A stretch of 64,000 nucleotides of DNA from Struthio camelus. Its lineage: Eukaryota > Chordata > Aves > Struthioniformes > Struthionidae. Shown here in pieces: positions 12,370 to 25,900 of this stretch (within the stretch, counting starts at the first letter, position 1; every line of letters begins with the position of its first letter). The translations under genes and the position numbers were made by a program. Below the pieces are notes generated by a model. That model searched no databases. It worked only from the letters and a program-made list of their open reading frames with translations, and was not told the origin of the DNA. The stretch covers positions 24,457,213 to 24,521,212 of the forward strand of contig NC_090943.1 in NCBI RefSeq assembly GCF_040807025.1. Reading direction: 5' to 3'.

Positions 12370-13550
12370 ACATGAAATCAAAGGCCAAGCATTTATGTTG
12401 ATCTGTCTGTCAGTGAAGGTGCAGCATCAGATGACTGGAAAAATAGCAAGACCAGTACTCACTAGTCTCTCACATTTAAGAAAAGATGGAGGGGTTAAAA
12501 TTACCTAAACAACCACATACCTGTGATTCTGATCTGTCCATGGGCAAGGTTTTAATGAGAATTTTGAATGAAATAGAAGTCAGATTTAACTATAAATGGG
12601 AATTAGGTTAAAATGTAAAGAGAAATTATCGGACTAGACCAACCATTTATTTTGACAAGATAACTCTTTCTTCACCCACAGAAAATCTAGTCTTTCTGGA
12701 ATTTAGTAAAGCATTTGGTACGATGTCACTCAGCAAATCCTTACAGCTGGAGAACATGAGTCTCCACATGCAAAGCCTTGTGTTAGTAAAGTAGCAAGAA
12801 AAACGTATGATTTTAAAGGCAGTTGTTAGAGAGGTTGCTAGATGGTTTCTTCAAGAAAAACTCACATAAAAGGAGTTACTTTGTGATATTGTCATTTGTA
12901 ATTCTGACACAAACCTGGAGATGTGCTAATGACATCTGCTGCTGATGCAAAACCGAAAAGCATCATCAACAAAGAAAAGGATCAGGTCATCATATAAGAC
13001 GAACTGGGTGACTCTGAGGAACAGAATACTAGAAATGGTATGAAAAGTATTTGCTGTAAAACAAATTAGAGATTAATACAAGGAATAGGGAAGCTCTTCA
13101 GGCAGAAATGGACAATGAAGAAGACCTAGAGTATCAGTCAGTTGTAGGATAAACGAGCAACCAATGGGATATAGCTTTCAAAAAGAAAAAATGTTAATTC
13201 CCTCCAGAGAAAACAGGAAGCATTAATGCCACAGTGCAAGGTATTGGAGGGACTCATGTAGAAAACTCTGTACAATACTGGTCACCTACATAGTCTTCAA
13301 AGAAGGTCTACTGAGGTGATCAAGGAAATAAAAAGACAATGTTATGAGCAGAGAAGGAAAGAGCATGGCTTCTGTAGCATACCAACATGAATTCTGAAAA
13401 AGGATTTTTCCTTATATCAGTAGGGTAAATATTAGAGAGAGAAATGAACTATTTAAGCTACAGAAAAGGAATAAATGAGCATAACATTAGAACATTCTGA
13501 GCACCAGGACAGAGAAGTTCTTCAGATCGCACTCCAGTGGAAAAAGCTAG
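12370..13550 (+). mobile_element. Ancient CR1/L3-type LINE, decayed reverse-transcriptase region
   Basis: The order of motifs follows CR1-clade ORF2 on the plus strand. Near 12435 is gatgactggaaaaatagcaa (the WKIANV-like block). At about 12500-12555 the sequence decodes roughly to NNHIPVILICPWARF, with the YRPVSLTSVPGK spacing. Near 12690 gtctttctggaatttagtaa gives VFLEFSK, the DFSKAFDTV block with Asp replaced. Near 12935 gctgctgatgcaaaacc stands where FADDTKL belongs, so the catalytic Asp pair is degraded. A 3' segment near 13272 includes tacaatactggtcaccta. Frameshifts and stops abound and no open frame survives. It is a fossil copy with no expected activity. Confidence 0.75.
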
Positions 13551-15699
13551 AGGCAAAATTCTGAACTTCACGATACAGTTTGTGTGAGTTAGTTACTTAC
13601 GACAGCAGGAGACTGAAAGCACCGATCATGAGGTCTCTTCCTGTCATGGGTTCCACATAAGCCCTGTGACAATCTAGCATCTTAAACAGTTTTCATACAT
13701 TTAGCTAAAAATAGGTGTGCTTAAGACCATGAGACTGAATGGATGACTTCTGCAGCAGAAAAGAGGTACCTGTTGTGAACATAAACAAGGCTGAATCAAG
13801 GTTTCACAAGCCACCTCCCTGTTCTAGCATTTATAAATTTCTGATTTCCTGAGTTCACTTAACAGAGGGTTGTTTGTGCACTGTACAATATCTGAACGTG
13901 CTCAGACACCAGAATTAACAACAACTAACAACTTTGCAAGGAATTGCTGTTTAAAAACACAGACTTTGCCAAAATAATATTACTGTGCAGTAAAAAAAAG
14001 TACTGAGATCAGATTTCAGGAAAACAAAGTTGCAATTATACATTGTCATTTTTCAAAGCAGACTACGTTTTAACATGAAAGATCCTTTAGAATAAACAGA
14101 TTCCAGTACGTAAACTTGATATTTACTCTATTTTGAAAAGTTGTAAACTTCATAAAATAATTTACAGCAAAGAAATACTTAACACTGTCTTCTATGATAA
14201 TATAAAAATCTGCTGACTTCAGAGTTTAGAGCTCTTCTGCAGATGTCTATTTAATGACATATTGTAGTCTTGATTGACAGTTCTTTCAGGTTCTCCCTCT
14301 TACAAACACAATATATCTAATTATTTCTAAGATACGTTAGGACACAAGGAACTGAAAATAGGAAGAAAAAAAACCTGTACTCTCTTACTTCTGAGATGAT
14401 GATTCGAGTAAAGCTCTAATTTTGTGAGTAAAGTTATTTTAAAGTTTTGAGAATAGGGCACTAGATAATTCACTATTTTTATTCTGAGACTATTATGTTT
14501 ATCCTTTGGTTTTACTGGAGTTGGCATGCTCATAAATCCCACCTTTCTCTGGCTGTTATTTCTGTCTGGCAAATTATTTTTTTATTCACAAGGCAATAAA
14601 AGGTCACTAGAAAGAGGAATATAATATTCACTCTCATAAAATAAAGTTAAAGAGTATTTAGCATTTATATCTTTCCAGGGCGGTAAACAAAATATGGTTT
14701 ATTTGACTCAATGAAGACCTATGATACTGAAAGAGATAAATCTAATGACATGTTTTAACAGAGTAAGATAAATCTTTCAAGACAAATCTTCAATAATGCC
14801 ATGCTGTTCCTGGGGAAGTCCACTGCAGAATTATACGTAGGTGCCCACAGAAAGAACAGCACTTTGGCTCTTACCTGCCAAAATTATTTATGAGAGGCAC
14901 AAGATACATTTCTTAACCAACTGTAGAATGATAGCACATTTCTAAGCCACTAACCTATTAAATTATAAAAACAAAACATTGCTTAATAAAGTTTAATACT
15001 AAACTTGATCATAAAATTGCAGGAATAACAGAGATTTTCCATTTTCCATCAAGCCTTATTTTGACTGAGGGATTATAACAATTTCCTGAACACCTAGAAT
15101 ACCTAGAATCAAACCCAATGAATTCCTTTTTAAAGAAAAATTTAACTCAGCTTAGTAGGAGAATTTAATTCTGCTTGAAATACTTGGTTCAAAAAAAACA
15201 ATATATCAGCTGTGAATAAGTCAGGATTTTTTAGAACAAAATAGTATGTGATAATATAATGAAAAATGCGTAATAATGTATGCTTTGTATTTTGCAACTA
15301 CTATATTCCCGTTATTTTCCTTTTTATTTAATTTCTTCCTTATTCACTTTCTTTTAATGTAACATGGAAGAATGGGAGTTCTGCCACAGAATCACACTGG
15401 CCACAGATAGCTCCTTAGCAAGGAGGGGAGTTTTATATTCACAGCACAGACTTGTCCTCTCTGAGCTCATGTATTAACTGTGATCTTTTATGTGGACTTC
15501 CAGTAGAAAAGAGAACAAGTTATTTTGCCAGTGAAATGCTGAAACAAGGTTTCCTCCTAAACCTGGATGCAGTTGTGCTTTAGAGAGGAGCAAAGTTAAA
15601 CATCCTTCTTCATCTACCCCATGGCTCGCAATGGTTTTCCCCTTTCCTAGCTGATAAGAGTCTCAGCCAATTCAGCCTGTGCTCACGTGGTGAAGCTAC

Positions 15700-15810
15700 G
15701 TTTTGCCTGAGGACCAGCAGCGGCAGCCCCCACTTCTCAGGTTCTCTCTACTCCTGAGTTTGCTGCCCGGCTGGCAGCCAGCCCCGGTGCCAGCAGCAGC
15801 CGAGAAAGCC
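15700..15810. other. GC-rich block in the intergenic desert
   Basis: About 110 bases rich in CAGC, GCAGC and GCCC words (ccagcagcggcagccccc, ggctggcagccagccccgg) stand out from the flanking AT-rich DNA. There is no open frame with a recognisable product. It lies just before a polypurine tract, and repeat-family membership was not recognised. Confidence 0.45.
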
Positions 15811-15849
15811 TCTATTTCTGTTCTCAGAAGCAACTGAGCATTTTTTATT

Positions 15850-15913
15850 GAAAAAGGAGGAAGGAAAGAAGGAAGAAAAGAGAAAAAGTGGGAAAGAGAG
15901 AGAAAGTAGGGGG
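15850..15913 (+). repeat. Polypurine tract
   Basis: Roughly 64 bases are almost entirely A and G on the plus strand, with scattered GGAA, GAAA and GAGA units and only two or three pyrimidines. Long homopurine tracts can adopt triplex (H-DNA) structure, particularly with mirror symmetry. No function is assigned. Confidence 0.85.
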
Positions 15914-18159
15914 TCAGAAGCAGAGGTGAGGGAAATTATGGCATGTACATTTCAAATCTGACAAACAACTGGAGTTTCACGGGTAGCTGAAACCAGAAGT
16001 TCATGGTGCAAAACAATGCTAAGTGTAGCTATTATTATCACCTGTGCCTCTAACAAGGATCCAAATTACCAAGCAGAGGCTCTTAAACAACACTGGTTCC
16101 CAGAAGGTGGGAAAAGGGAAAAAGGAAGGAACAAATTCTGGGGTGAAAACTAGGTAGCTAAATGAAACTGGTCTGGTTTTCCCTTAACGTTTAGTTTCAA
16201 CTGTTCCCATTGGAGTTACTGAGAGCTCCAAGTGCCCAGCATCTCTCACAATCGAGTCTTTTTGTTTTCCTGCCTAAGTTTAAGCAGAAAACTCTAAATT
16301 TTTTTCCAGCAAATAATTCTTAAAGCTTACATACTTTTTCTCTCATTTAGCGCGATTCACTAGACATATTTGTTTTGTAAAGTGACTGACTGATTCAACA
16401 GAAACAAATGGTACTTCCAGTGCTAGAGCAAGCATAGGAAGCAGGAGCTGAAGAAGTCACCTACTCCATTCCCTACCCCAAGGCAGCAGCTTCTCTGCTA
16501 AGACTGCTTTATGTTAACAGCATCTCAAAGAAAGTGGGGAAATGATCTTAATAAATAAACAGGAAATAAGGAAAGGAAAGTATATACTCTTTTCCACAAA
16601 ACTTTTGATAATCGAGCTAATTGCACTAAGTACCATTTCACCGCTATTCTGTTTATTAGACATTGGCCTATTGGGACTGTTTTCAGGAGTAAAGTGAGCA
16701 GGATTTGGTCCACTATTCAGCAACATTTAGAAGGCTCCATTACCAATCACACACACATACACATTCGAAATCTGAGAACTAATTCTTTCCCTGCTGAGCT
16801 GCCTGATCACGGGTTTAGAGAACTCTCCCTCCACTTTCACCAGGACCCCAAAGCTCCTAATCTTACAGAAGAAAAAAATGTTGCTTAGTTTGATGGCTTG
16901 AAAATCCACATCTCCACTAAGCATTTCATTTTTTGCTAACAGTGTTTTTCAGCAAAGGGTCACCCTGAAGTGGTACCGGAAAAAGTCCAAATGCCAGTGT
17001 CTCTGGTAGAAAGATATTTTCAGCACAGGGTCTCAAAGAGCAATTGAGACCTGACGGAACTTTCTCTTCCTTCCTGTCTCAGCACTGAAAATCAAATATA
17101 ATCACTCTTTAGCCTTCTACCTTCAGAGCTGCCTGCCTTGGGCTTCTCAAGTGGCACCTTGTAACTTCATAACTCCCATAAATCAGGTAATCCTGTGTAT
17201 TCTGTCCTAGAGGTGCCACAAACTCATTTTTTAACCCTATAAGATTTATTGGGTGGTGATTTTTCATGCCTTCTGGCACCCTAAGACAGAAGATATTATA
17301 TTTTCCCTCCCAACTTATTCTTTAACATTTCAAAGCAATGACTGTGCATCACAGTTTGTGTTCTAAAACCATCGCCTCATGACGAGCTCCCTACGCATTT
17401 ATACGCACATGATCTAAGAATGCCTCCACTTTTCCAATGTCTTTACGTTTTTACAATGAGGGAACAGATGTATCTGGAAGTCTGTTTTGCACTATTGTTT
17501 TGAAAGACCCTGTGATGTATTGGTATAATAGATCTCCCCTCCTTGGTGTGTCTATAAAATGGCAGGCTACAGGTGGTATATTATGCCCTGATTGACAATC
17601 TGTTAGCAAATCTTGTCACCAAATTTTCAAGAAACTGTCAAGAAGATAAAAGAATTCTCTGTAAATAGGGAACAGGGAGTTTCTGTCTTCATACTAAAGT
17701 ATCCTGATATTCAAATGGTTGAAGGGAGATGACTGTCGTCTTTGTCGGTAAAACACTAAACATATTGTAGGAATCAGATAAATAATACTACAGTTTTATG
17801 GGAGTAATGTTGTTTAAATGAACATTTCCATTTTCACATGGAAATTATAAGAGTTAAAGGTTCCCTGAAAAGCTAAATACATATGGCAAGAGGGTATGAA
17901 AACTACGGCATATCTACATACTTGAGCCAGGATTAAAACAGTTAGTCTGAGACAACACATGTGCTGCGCAGCCTGCCTGAGAAACCAGTCCTGCTGAGGC
18001 TATGAAACACAAAATAGCCCAAACTTTGATATATTACTGTGCGGTACTGTCACGTGATTATTATATTAACTCAATATATCTAACAAATGATTATCCTGGT
18101 TTCTGGTATGTTTGGTTTCCTGGTGTCTGTGTTGTTATAGTTAGACTGCTAAGGAGCCG

Positions 18160-18176
18160 GCTAGCTTAAAGCTAGC
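18160..18176. repeat. Perfect inverted repeat gctagctt/aagctagc
   Basis: Eight-base arms separated by one base form a near-continuous 17-base palindrome. It may be chance or a binding site, and nothing nearby suggests a transposon end. Confidence 0.8.
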
Positions 18177-19187
18177 TATGGCTATGGGCGTCACACTGCC
18201 ACTGCACATCCCCTCGCTGGCAGCACAGTGGTGCTCCAGACAGAGCTCTCCTGACTCCAAACGTTGTACTACAATAGCAATGCTATTAGGTGACATCAGT
18301 ATAACGCTGATAGTACTAGAGCATCATTAGTGTTTGCAGTCTGTTATTTTATGCCAAACCATGTCAGCGTTTGGTTTAAAAAATTTCTAAACTGTGAGGC
18401 ATTTCACAATTTAAACATTCCCTGATTATAATTATCTCTGATCCTACGGCTGTCTCTAGAAGGATGCTTTAACATTATACGTAACATCACTTGAGATCAT
18501 TTAAGTGTGCATCGATTATGAACATTTGTATATCCAGAATGATGAACAATGAATAATATGAAGCAAAACCCGTTCTGAAGAGTGCATGTCAGGAGTGCTG
18601 ATTTTGAATGATAAAGTCTTCTCATGACCTTCAAACAAAGCCTTAATTCAGACTAATCCCAGACATTCATGGGATTCCCAAAACAGTCTAAATGTCTCAT
18701 ATTCATCCTTCACTATACAATACTTTAGAAGTAGGGCCTAGAAGTGAATAAAACATAAAAAGCTATGTTTGAAATGCTTATGCTTTCCCTCTAATATAAA
18801 ACTTAAAGAAAAGTTGTTTTCTTCAATGTTTATTTCTTGATTTATCAGGTATGTGGTTACAGTGAAAGATGGTCACAAATGACCAGTCTCACCTGTCTTT
18901 TGATGATTCATTTCAAGGAATGTTTCAGTTTGACTAAAACATGATGGCTGAGAGTTCATCAACAGTGCAGGCACTGCTTTGATCTGTGCTATATTTTAAC
19001 AGTAGAGACAGAGTTGCTATCATTAGTGTTGGGGTTGGGGCTATGATTATCGAAGGAGAAGCTGAAGTGCTCCTTCAAGAACCACAGAAGTAGGATGAAG
19101 GCTGATGTTCAGAGGAAAAAACAGCTTTTTTTTGTTCTTGTGTCAGAGCAGTCTCCTAGATTGTCAAGTTCAGGACTAGGACTGAGC

Positions 19188-19222
19188 CACAGAAACATGC
19201 TGGGGTCACAGAAACATGCTGG
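19188..19222. repeat. 19-base tandem duplication
   Basis: The unit cacagaaacatgctggggt at 19188-19206 is followed directly by 16 identical bases of a second copy. This looks like a recent local duplication in unique sequence. Confidence 0.9.
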
Positions 19223-19859
19223 TTCTGTTGGCTTGATGTTCAAATGAATTGTAGTAAGCAAGAAACATATGACTTGTTAATATTTCTATTCCCAGTAGCT
19301 GTGTCTGGATTATGGTTAACAATAGTAAAGGGTGTGATCAGATTTACAGAATGTAGATGAGAAATTATTGCTTTTACTACATGATCCTGAAAGAACACAA
19401 ATCTAGGATAAGGATTTGGGCCGTAAGAAAAGAGGGCTTTTTGTTTCACTAGCCTATGTTTTTTACCCCTTGCTTCTGTTAGCACTGAAGTCAGGATTCA
19501 ATTAGTGCCATGGATAGCAGGTGCTGACTTACTATTATCACGATAAGAAAATTAAAGCCAGTAGAAATAAGATGACAGTGAACGTGAAAAAGGAAATAAG
19601 CTACATTTGGTTTTGGCCTAGCAAGAGGTCTCCAAACTACTATTAAGGATTATTGTTAAGATTAGGACAAAGGCTAGCAAAAAAGATTACAGACGGCAGG
19701 GGCTGAAGTGCTCTTCCTTATCTTACCAAATCCACAGGTTTAGCTGGTGAAGTTATCCCAGCTTAGAATCACCCAGCAGCCATTTTCATATTTTGAAAAG
19801 ATTGTTTTTGCTAAATATGAGGCCCTATGAGTAATAAAATCAACATTTCAGCCACTCTG

Positions 19860-20960
19860 TACCAGACCTCAAACCTAATTCTCACTTATCTATATTTTAC
19901 AGCTCTTATCTAGCTCAGAGAAGAATATAAATTGTTTCACAATTTCCATATCAGTCCTCAACCTAGATCTGCATGCAATATCAATATCAATAATAATATC
20001 AAGCAACAAATCTAACACTTCACACAAAACTGAAGTCCTCTTTCACCCCAAGCCCAGGCTCAGTCAAACTTGTCCAACACTGCTACGAGCTGTCTTCTCT
20101 CTTTCAGGCTCATACCCAGCCGTGAACTCGAGGGGGAAGCCATGGCTGAGGCTTCTTGGCCGAGTTTGCTCTTCAAGGCCACCAGTCATATGGTCTTCAA
20201 GCTGCTAGCCAAACCTTTAGGGAGGATGCACTCAGGGCCCCGACAACTGCACCCTGTTGATCTTCGGCACAGCAAGAATTAGTCATAAATTGCTAAAAAT
20301 CTGTAAGAACCAGAAGGCATCACAGACTTTTATACTCCACTTGCCCAAATAAACTGCACTCCAAGTCCCTTTCATTTCATTTCTTTCATGACCTTATCCC
20401 TTGTGTCATTTCTAACCCTGGGCTTAAAATATCCTACAGAGTGCTTCTTACATCATCAGAAAATACGAAGTGTCCTCTTTTCCAATAGAGACATCTGTGA
20501 GCATAACTGTAAATCTACTTCTGATCCTAGCTTTACTATTACATTATGACAAAAACCACATGATGCCTAAGACCCTGTGAGTCCCAGCCATCACCTTAAC
20601 TATAGGAGATATAATAAATTCAACCATTAAACACGTGTAATAAAGCATAACACTATCTACAAGCTTATATATGCTTCCATTCGAGCAGCGCTTACCTAGC
20701 TCATAAACCAACATGGACAAGATCTCAAAGAATCAAAGAGCAGAACTAGCAGCTCAGACATTAGCCCTAATTACAGTCTCAAGCCCAATTCAAACTGTAA
20801 TCTTGAGTCAAATAAATCATACATTCATGTCTGTTTCTCACTCCAGTTTCATCCAGAGCTTGTACAACTTATGGGTTTGAACAGTAAGTCTATCACTTCA
20901 GTCCTTCCCATCCATAACAATAAACTAACATGAAATAATTTATTAATCTTACATCATAAA
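19860..20960. other. Region of strong C-over-G strand asymmetry
   Basis: The plus strand is rich in C and A and poor in G for about 1.1 kb. Counting five 60-base lines from it (starting 19861, 19981, 20041, 20641 and 20761) gave 84 C against 31 G. Recurring words such as aacctaa, agcccaa, ccctaa and tcctag give it the flavour of a very degenerate minisatellite, but no regular period could be fixed by eye. No coding frame, mitochondrial gene or known repeat was recognised. Confidence 0.5.
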
Positions 20961-21971
20961 TCAATTACAATGCAGTTGTTACAGGAAGCCCCAATACTTG
21001 AGTGTATTCTGCGTTTGGCTACACTAACACCAACAAATCAATGTGTTTGTCGTATTGAACTTTGAAGAGCAGAAGTAAAAGCAAACTTTTGTCCACTGGG
21101 ACAAAATAATAAAGGGTAAACTAAAACTCTAACATACTTTATAACCAATGTGTTCTGTTTCAAAAGTTTAACACATTCTCCAGAATGCATTTATTCTTCT
21201 GAATGCTCAGTTGTTTGAGGAGCCTTCTAGCAGGAATTCACTTGAGAAATGCTAGATCTGGAGAAGTGTGCACCTAAACTTAGAATGCTGGAAAGCAACA
21301 AAACCAAAGCAAACTATAAACTGCAGCAAAATTAGAAACAAGGCATGGTATACATAGCAATATTGCCTGAACTGAAGGACTGCAGTGAGAATTCTAAAAA
21401 TTTACAGTAGTTCAGTTTGAAGGCATTTTAGCCATGGAGAAAGCTCCTTCCTGAAGTCACAGCAACTGGCAATCTCTCTCAAGAGGAAAGCCCACGTTTT
21501 GTGGCTGTTACAGTCCAAAATTTCCTTCCTAGCAATGATTTTAAAGAATATATAGGTGAAATGGGTAGAAAAAGTAAATACTTGCAGAATCAAATTAGAT
21601 AAGCTTTGTATGGTGCATACTGACTTCACATGCCCTTATGGATGATGCTGGAGTATGTAATATAGATTATGTTCATAGGTTACGGAGTATGCTAACAGAG
21701 CGAGTACTTGAGAACCATATAGAATGTGATAGAAAATACCTTTTTTAAACCTTTTTGTCTATAGCAAAGACAGAATTTTTTACTCAATTAGTGGTTTCAA
21801 TAATGATTTAACACAGCTTGCCTTATACTTTCCAGTATGAGCAAAATGAGAAAAATCTCAGAAGTCAACAAAGCAAATTTGGGCTATGCCCTGCCATCAA
21901 TTGCTGGAAGGGATTATGGGGTAGCACCTTAATTATCTCTCAAAAATGATATTTTAGGCTGAACTCCAACA

Positions 21972-22011
21972 GTTTTTTGTTTTTTTTTTTTGGTTTTTTG
22001 GGGGTTTTTTT
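21972..22011. repeat. T-rich low-complexity run
   Basis: Runs of T are interrupted by short G runs (ggttttttgggggttttttt). On the minus strand this reads as an A-rich tract with C runs. It could be a decayed poly(A) tail of a minus-strand retroposed copy, but no parent sequence was recognised. Confidence 0.7.
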
Positions 22012-22839
22012 AAGCACTGTGTGATCCTGGCAAACTGCATTCAGACTTGAGGCCTCAATGCTGAAGTGATGGTGATATTTAAGCAGCTGTGATGCATTCC
22101 AGCTATGGTGACACTGTGCAGGAAGCAGCTCACTGCTCCTGCTATGTGGATTTGGGTCAAACAAAACTGCTTTGTTCAGTCAAGGGTTACCAAAGCGGTA
22201 GCCCATCATGCTAGAGAGGTTGCCAGGGTTACCACAGGAATCCCATGTGCTCAGTCTGAAGATTCAAGACTATAATGGAGGAGGTTTACTTCACTAAACA
22301 AGAAAATACCAAAATATAAAAAAAATATTGAGAATTATTGCAGAAATAAATTTTAAAAATAATAAAAACATTAATATCTATATACAGGCAAAATGCCAGA
22401 GCTGATAAAATGACTGCTAAATCCTGAATTGCCTGCTGATTTAAAAATATATATTTTATAAACCCAGTGGGAATTTTCAGCACAACACAATTGCGTTAAG
22501 CTTTCCTGCCTCCAGTTATACCCTCTACTACTCTCATGGCATGCTGCTCTTTATCCCAGCTAACTGCCTTCAGACAACACGTCTTGCTGCTGGTATATAT
22601 GGTAAGATGAAGTCCCTAGCTTTGGCCACCAAAGCCAGCTCAGCACAAGTGCAGAACTCCTATTGAACTTGGCCATCACGGTCTCACTCCAGGAGGTTTC
22701 ACACTGAGCTGCAGATTAAGTCAATGTCCAAGTGTAAGCTACGCTTTGAATTAGGACAGCTACTGTCAGTTGGAGGAAAAAAAATACCCTCATGGTCCCT
22801 TCGTGGCATACCAGGTGTGTGTGAGAGGGGGTGGCTGGA

Positions 22840-22918
22840 CCAGCAGACGGGAGCGCGGACACAAAGCTGCGCTGCGGAGCTTCACCATGAGCATGTGGGT
22901 CGGCCTGGGTGAGCACAG
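22840..22918 (+). other. CpG cluster with exon-like edge
   Basis: At least six CpGs fall within about 75 bases (gacgggagcgcggac, gctgcgctgcgga, gggtcggc). They are followed by a good splice-donor-like string, ctgg|gtgagc, at 22906-22914. A short ATG frame (MSMWVGLG) precedes that donor. It could be a non-coding first exon or a regulatory element, or it could be chance. No family identity was recognised. Confidence 0.3.
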
Positions 22919-25900
22919 CCAGCAAGCGAGTCTCAGCTTGCATGTGACTAATTTTATAACATACACAGGGATAAAATAGCTCATATCTGAGTTGAGGATT
23001 GAGCCCCCAGTATAAATATAGCCTTATATATGAAATTATGAGTTCAGAAACTACCAGCGGTTGCTATGAAATGCACTAACACTTTGAAAGCCTCCTAAAA
23101 TGTTGAGAAAATTCCATCAATCAGCATCTTAAAGCTGCTCATGCTTTTCATCATTCTGGAAATTTTTTCCATAATTTTCTGCTTCTATTTTATACTATGT
23201 CATTGCAGAAATTCTCTTGCCCTTGCCCTTTTTTTTTACATGGAAGCACATACGTTTATATGCTTCCCTTGCAAAACCCTGTGTGATCTGCATAAGGTCA
23301 GAAAGAGGTGACTCATGTAATGAAAAAGTTTGAGAGAAAACTTGTCTTAAAAGTAACATACCATCATTTATATAAGTACTTGTGATACAATATTATACTG
23401 GGAAATTACTTCAATCAAAAATATTTACACCTTTTTTTAAGGAATTGCTTTTTATACCATGAATACAAACTTCTCAGGCCTAATAATTCCTACAAATTCT
23501 CCACTATAAGCTGCTCTGCTATATCATTTTCTTTGGCTATGAAATTTATGTTGGACATTTCTGTATTCGTACTCTTAGCCATTTCAGTTATTCAGAATGT
23601 CATACAAATCTGTTTTCCTTCTAAATCATTTATATCTGAATCTATTAGTTTTGAAGATTACCATAATGTAAAACCTGAACAAGGAAAGAGGGTCTAGATG
23701 TATTTATGCTATAAAATCCTATTAGAAAATCTAGAAGAAAAAGCCAAATATAAGCATGAAAAAGAATAATTAGTAACTCTTACAGGGTAGTTCGCTCAGT
23801 GGAAAAATACATTTCTGAACTTATGTATTTAGGATTGCATCTTTAATTTAGTGTGAAGGTTTTCAATCAGTAAAATTAAGCTAGACAACACTGGTACATT
23901 ATCTTCATGTTCAGCAACAGACTGAAAAGTGCCATATAGAAGCCAGAACACTCACTGGAGCTTATTCTGCTTTTGCCAGTTCATATTAGGGAATCTGCAG
24001 GGATTTTAGGGGATTAGAGAAGGCGCAATGATTTTACAGCAACGCAACTGTCAGGAGACTGGCCTGGGCTGTTTCTATTCGTAGGGGCCAAATCCAGGTA
24101 AGTGATTGAGCTGTCTGTTACCTTCAGTAGTGATTGGTTTGAACGCAAATATCCCTTCATTTGGAGTAACGAGGCTTGCTTCCCCTGGATCTTGGCAGAG
24201 AGTTTAGCCCTTAATGGTTATTCAGGCACCCAAGTGTCCATTTCTGTAGTTCCCAGTGCTTAGGTTTCTCACAGAGGGAACTGTGAATCACCGAGGTTCC
24301 TCCAGGCTTGTATTCATTTCAGTTAACTGTGAATTTCGGGGTAGGCCAATATGTAGCCACACACCAACCTGATGAACATTGGCTTTTCATGGAGGTTTTG
24401 CTTATGTCAGAATATCAGATGGCAGCAGTTTCCTCAAGCAGCAGTGGAAAATGGGTCAGCCTGTTTTTCTCTCTTCGCCCCAACATGTTTTGCATTGCCC
24501 TTGTGTGAAAAAAGGACCACAAGAGCTGACTCCTCCCATGTGCTAGTGACTGTGTGATGCCCCTACAGCCTCTGCTTTGCACTACTCAGGGGCGCAAGAT
24601 AAGACAAAAATAGTAGAGAATCTGTCCTAGATATTGATAGTACCCCTTAATTTTTTGAAATGGTATGTTCAACCCCAGCATAAAAAGTAGGACACCAGTA
24701 TTAGTTCCACCTCATCCCTACTGCTACAAGCCCTCTCGAGGTTGTGGAGACCTGCCCTCAGAGGTACAGGACAGAAGCAGATGCGTTTGACATGCAGAGG
24801 AGGAAAGCAAACCGCAACAGTACCTTCTTCTCCTGCTGCCCTTTACAGGAGGTTTTAAACCTCTTTTTCCTCTTTGTTCTTTCCATACCTCAAACTGGAA
24901 GAGACTCACACTGAAAGAGATTGCAGATTGGAGACAAAATACTGTATTTGCTGCATCAAATTTCCAAAACAGCAGACTTTTCATGTCATGAGCAGGTTTA
25001 TGATTTCAGTGAGGTATAAAGCTGTAGAAGATGCTGACTAAGAAGAGAAAAAGCTCTCAGCAAACGAAGAAAAAGTAGCAAAAAGTGTAGCCAGATGAAC
25101 TGCTATTTGCACAAAAGTTCTTTTTTCTTCCAAATGTGTTCTAATGTGAAAGTCCCTCTTTAAAATATTCAACAGATATGGGAATTTATTCAGAATTTCT
25201 CAGTCTTTCCATCATAAGTTTTCTAAAACTTTTAATTGCCGGACTGGATAACTGATTTTTAAACAGGATGTGAATGTGTAGCAGTAACAAATGCATATAA
25301 TAATGATCGGAATTTCAGTAATACAACTACCGCGTGATTCTGGGGTTCTCACACAATTAAAAGTATTAAACTTCTCTCATAAGGTTTACAATATAATGTG
25401 AATCTATGAATCAAAAAGACTCCCTGAAATTCAGTTGCCTAAAAAATATGTATTTAAAATTCATACAGAACTTCCAGTCCAAAAGAACAAAGTGAAGAAA
25501 CGAATTGTCATGTTAAAAATTTGATGGTGCATTCAGGCTGACTTTTTGGAATTTGTGTTGCTTAGAGAAGTTTAGAGGCAACTAAAAGGATTTTTCCACC
25601 TTATCTAAACTAAATGAGAGGACAAAAGGCAGGACTGTCCAGAGTACAAACGATGACCTATGAGATTAAAAAGAAGTCTCTTCGTTGCAATTTTATCATC
25701 GCTTGTAAGTGACAAAGTGCCAAAAGACAGGTTTGTGGCAGCGGCAATATATTTTCTTCAGAGCAGGAAAATCATCAACAAGGTGTCTCTATATGTGTAG
25801 CGCTGCTTGAATATGAAAGCAATTTTCTGAAGCCCTGTGGCTTAATTCTATTGTTTTCGTCAAGAACGAATATTCTGGATCACAATTTTCAGTGACTGAT

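Noticed and set aside
19860..20960. Nuclear copy of mitochondrial DNA, suggested by C/A-rich strand bias
   Set aside because: No mitochondrial gene, tRNA or rRNA sequence could be recognised; only the skew remains, and it is reported as a finding.
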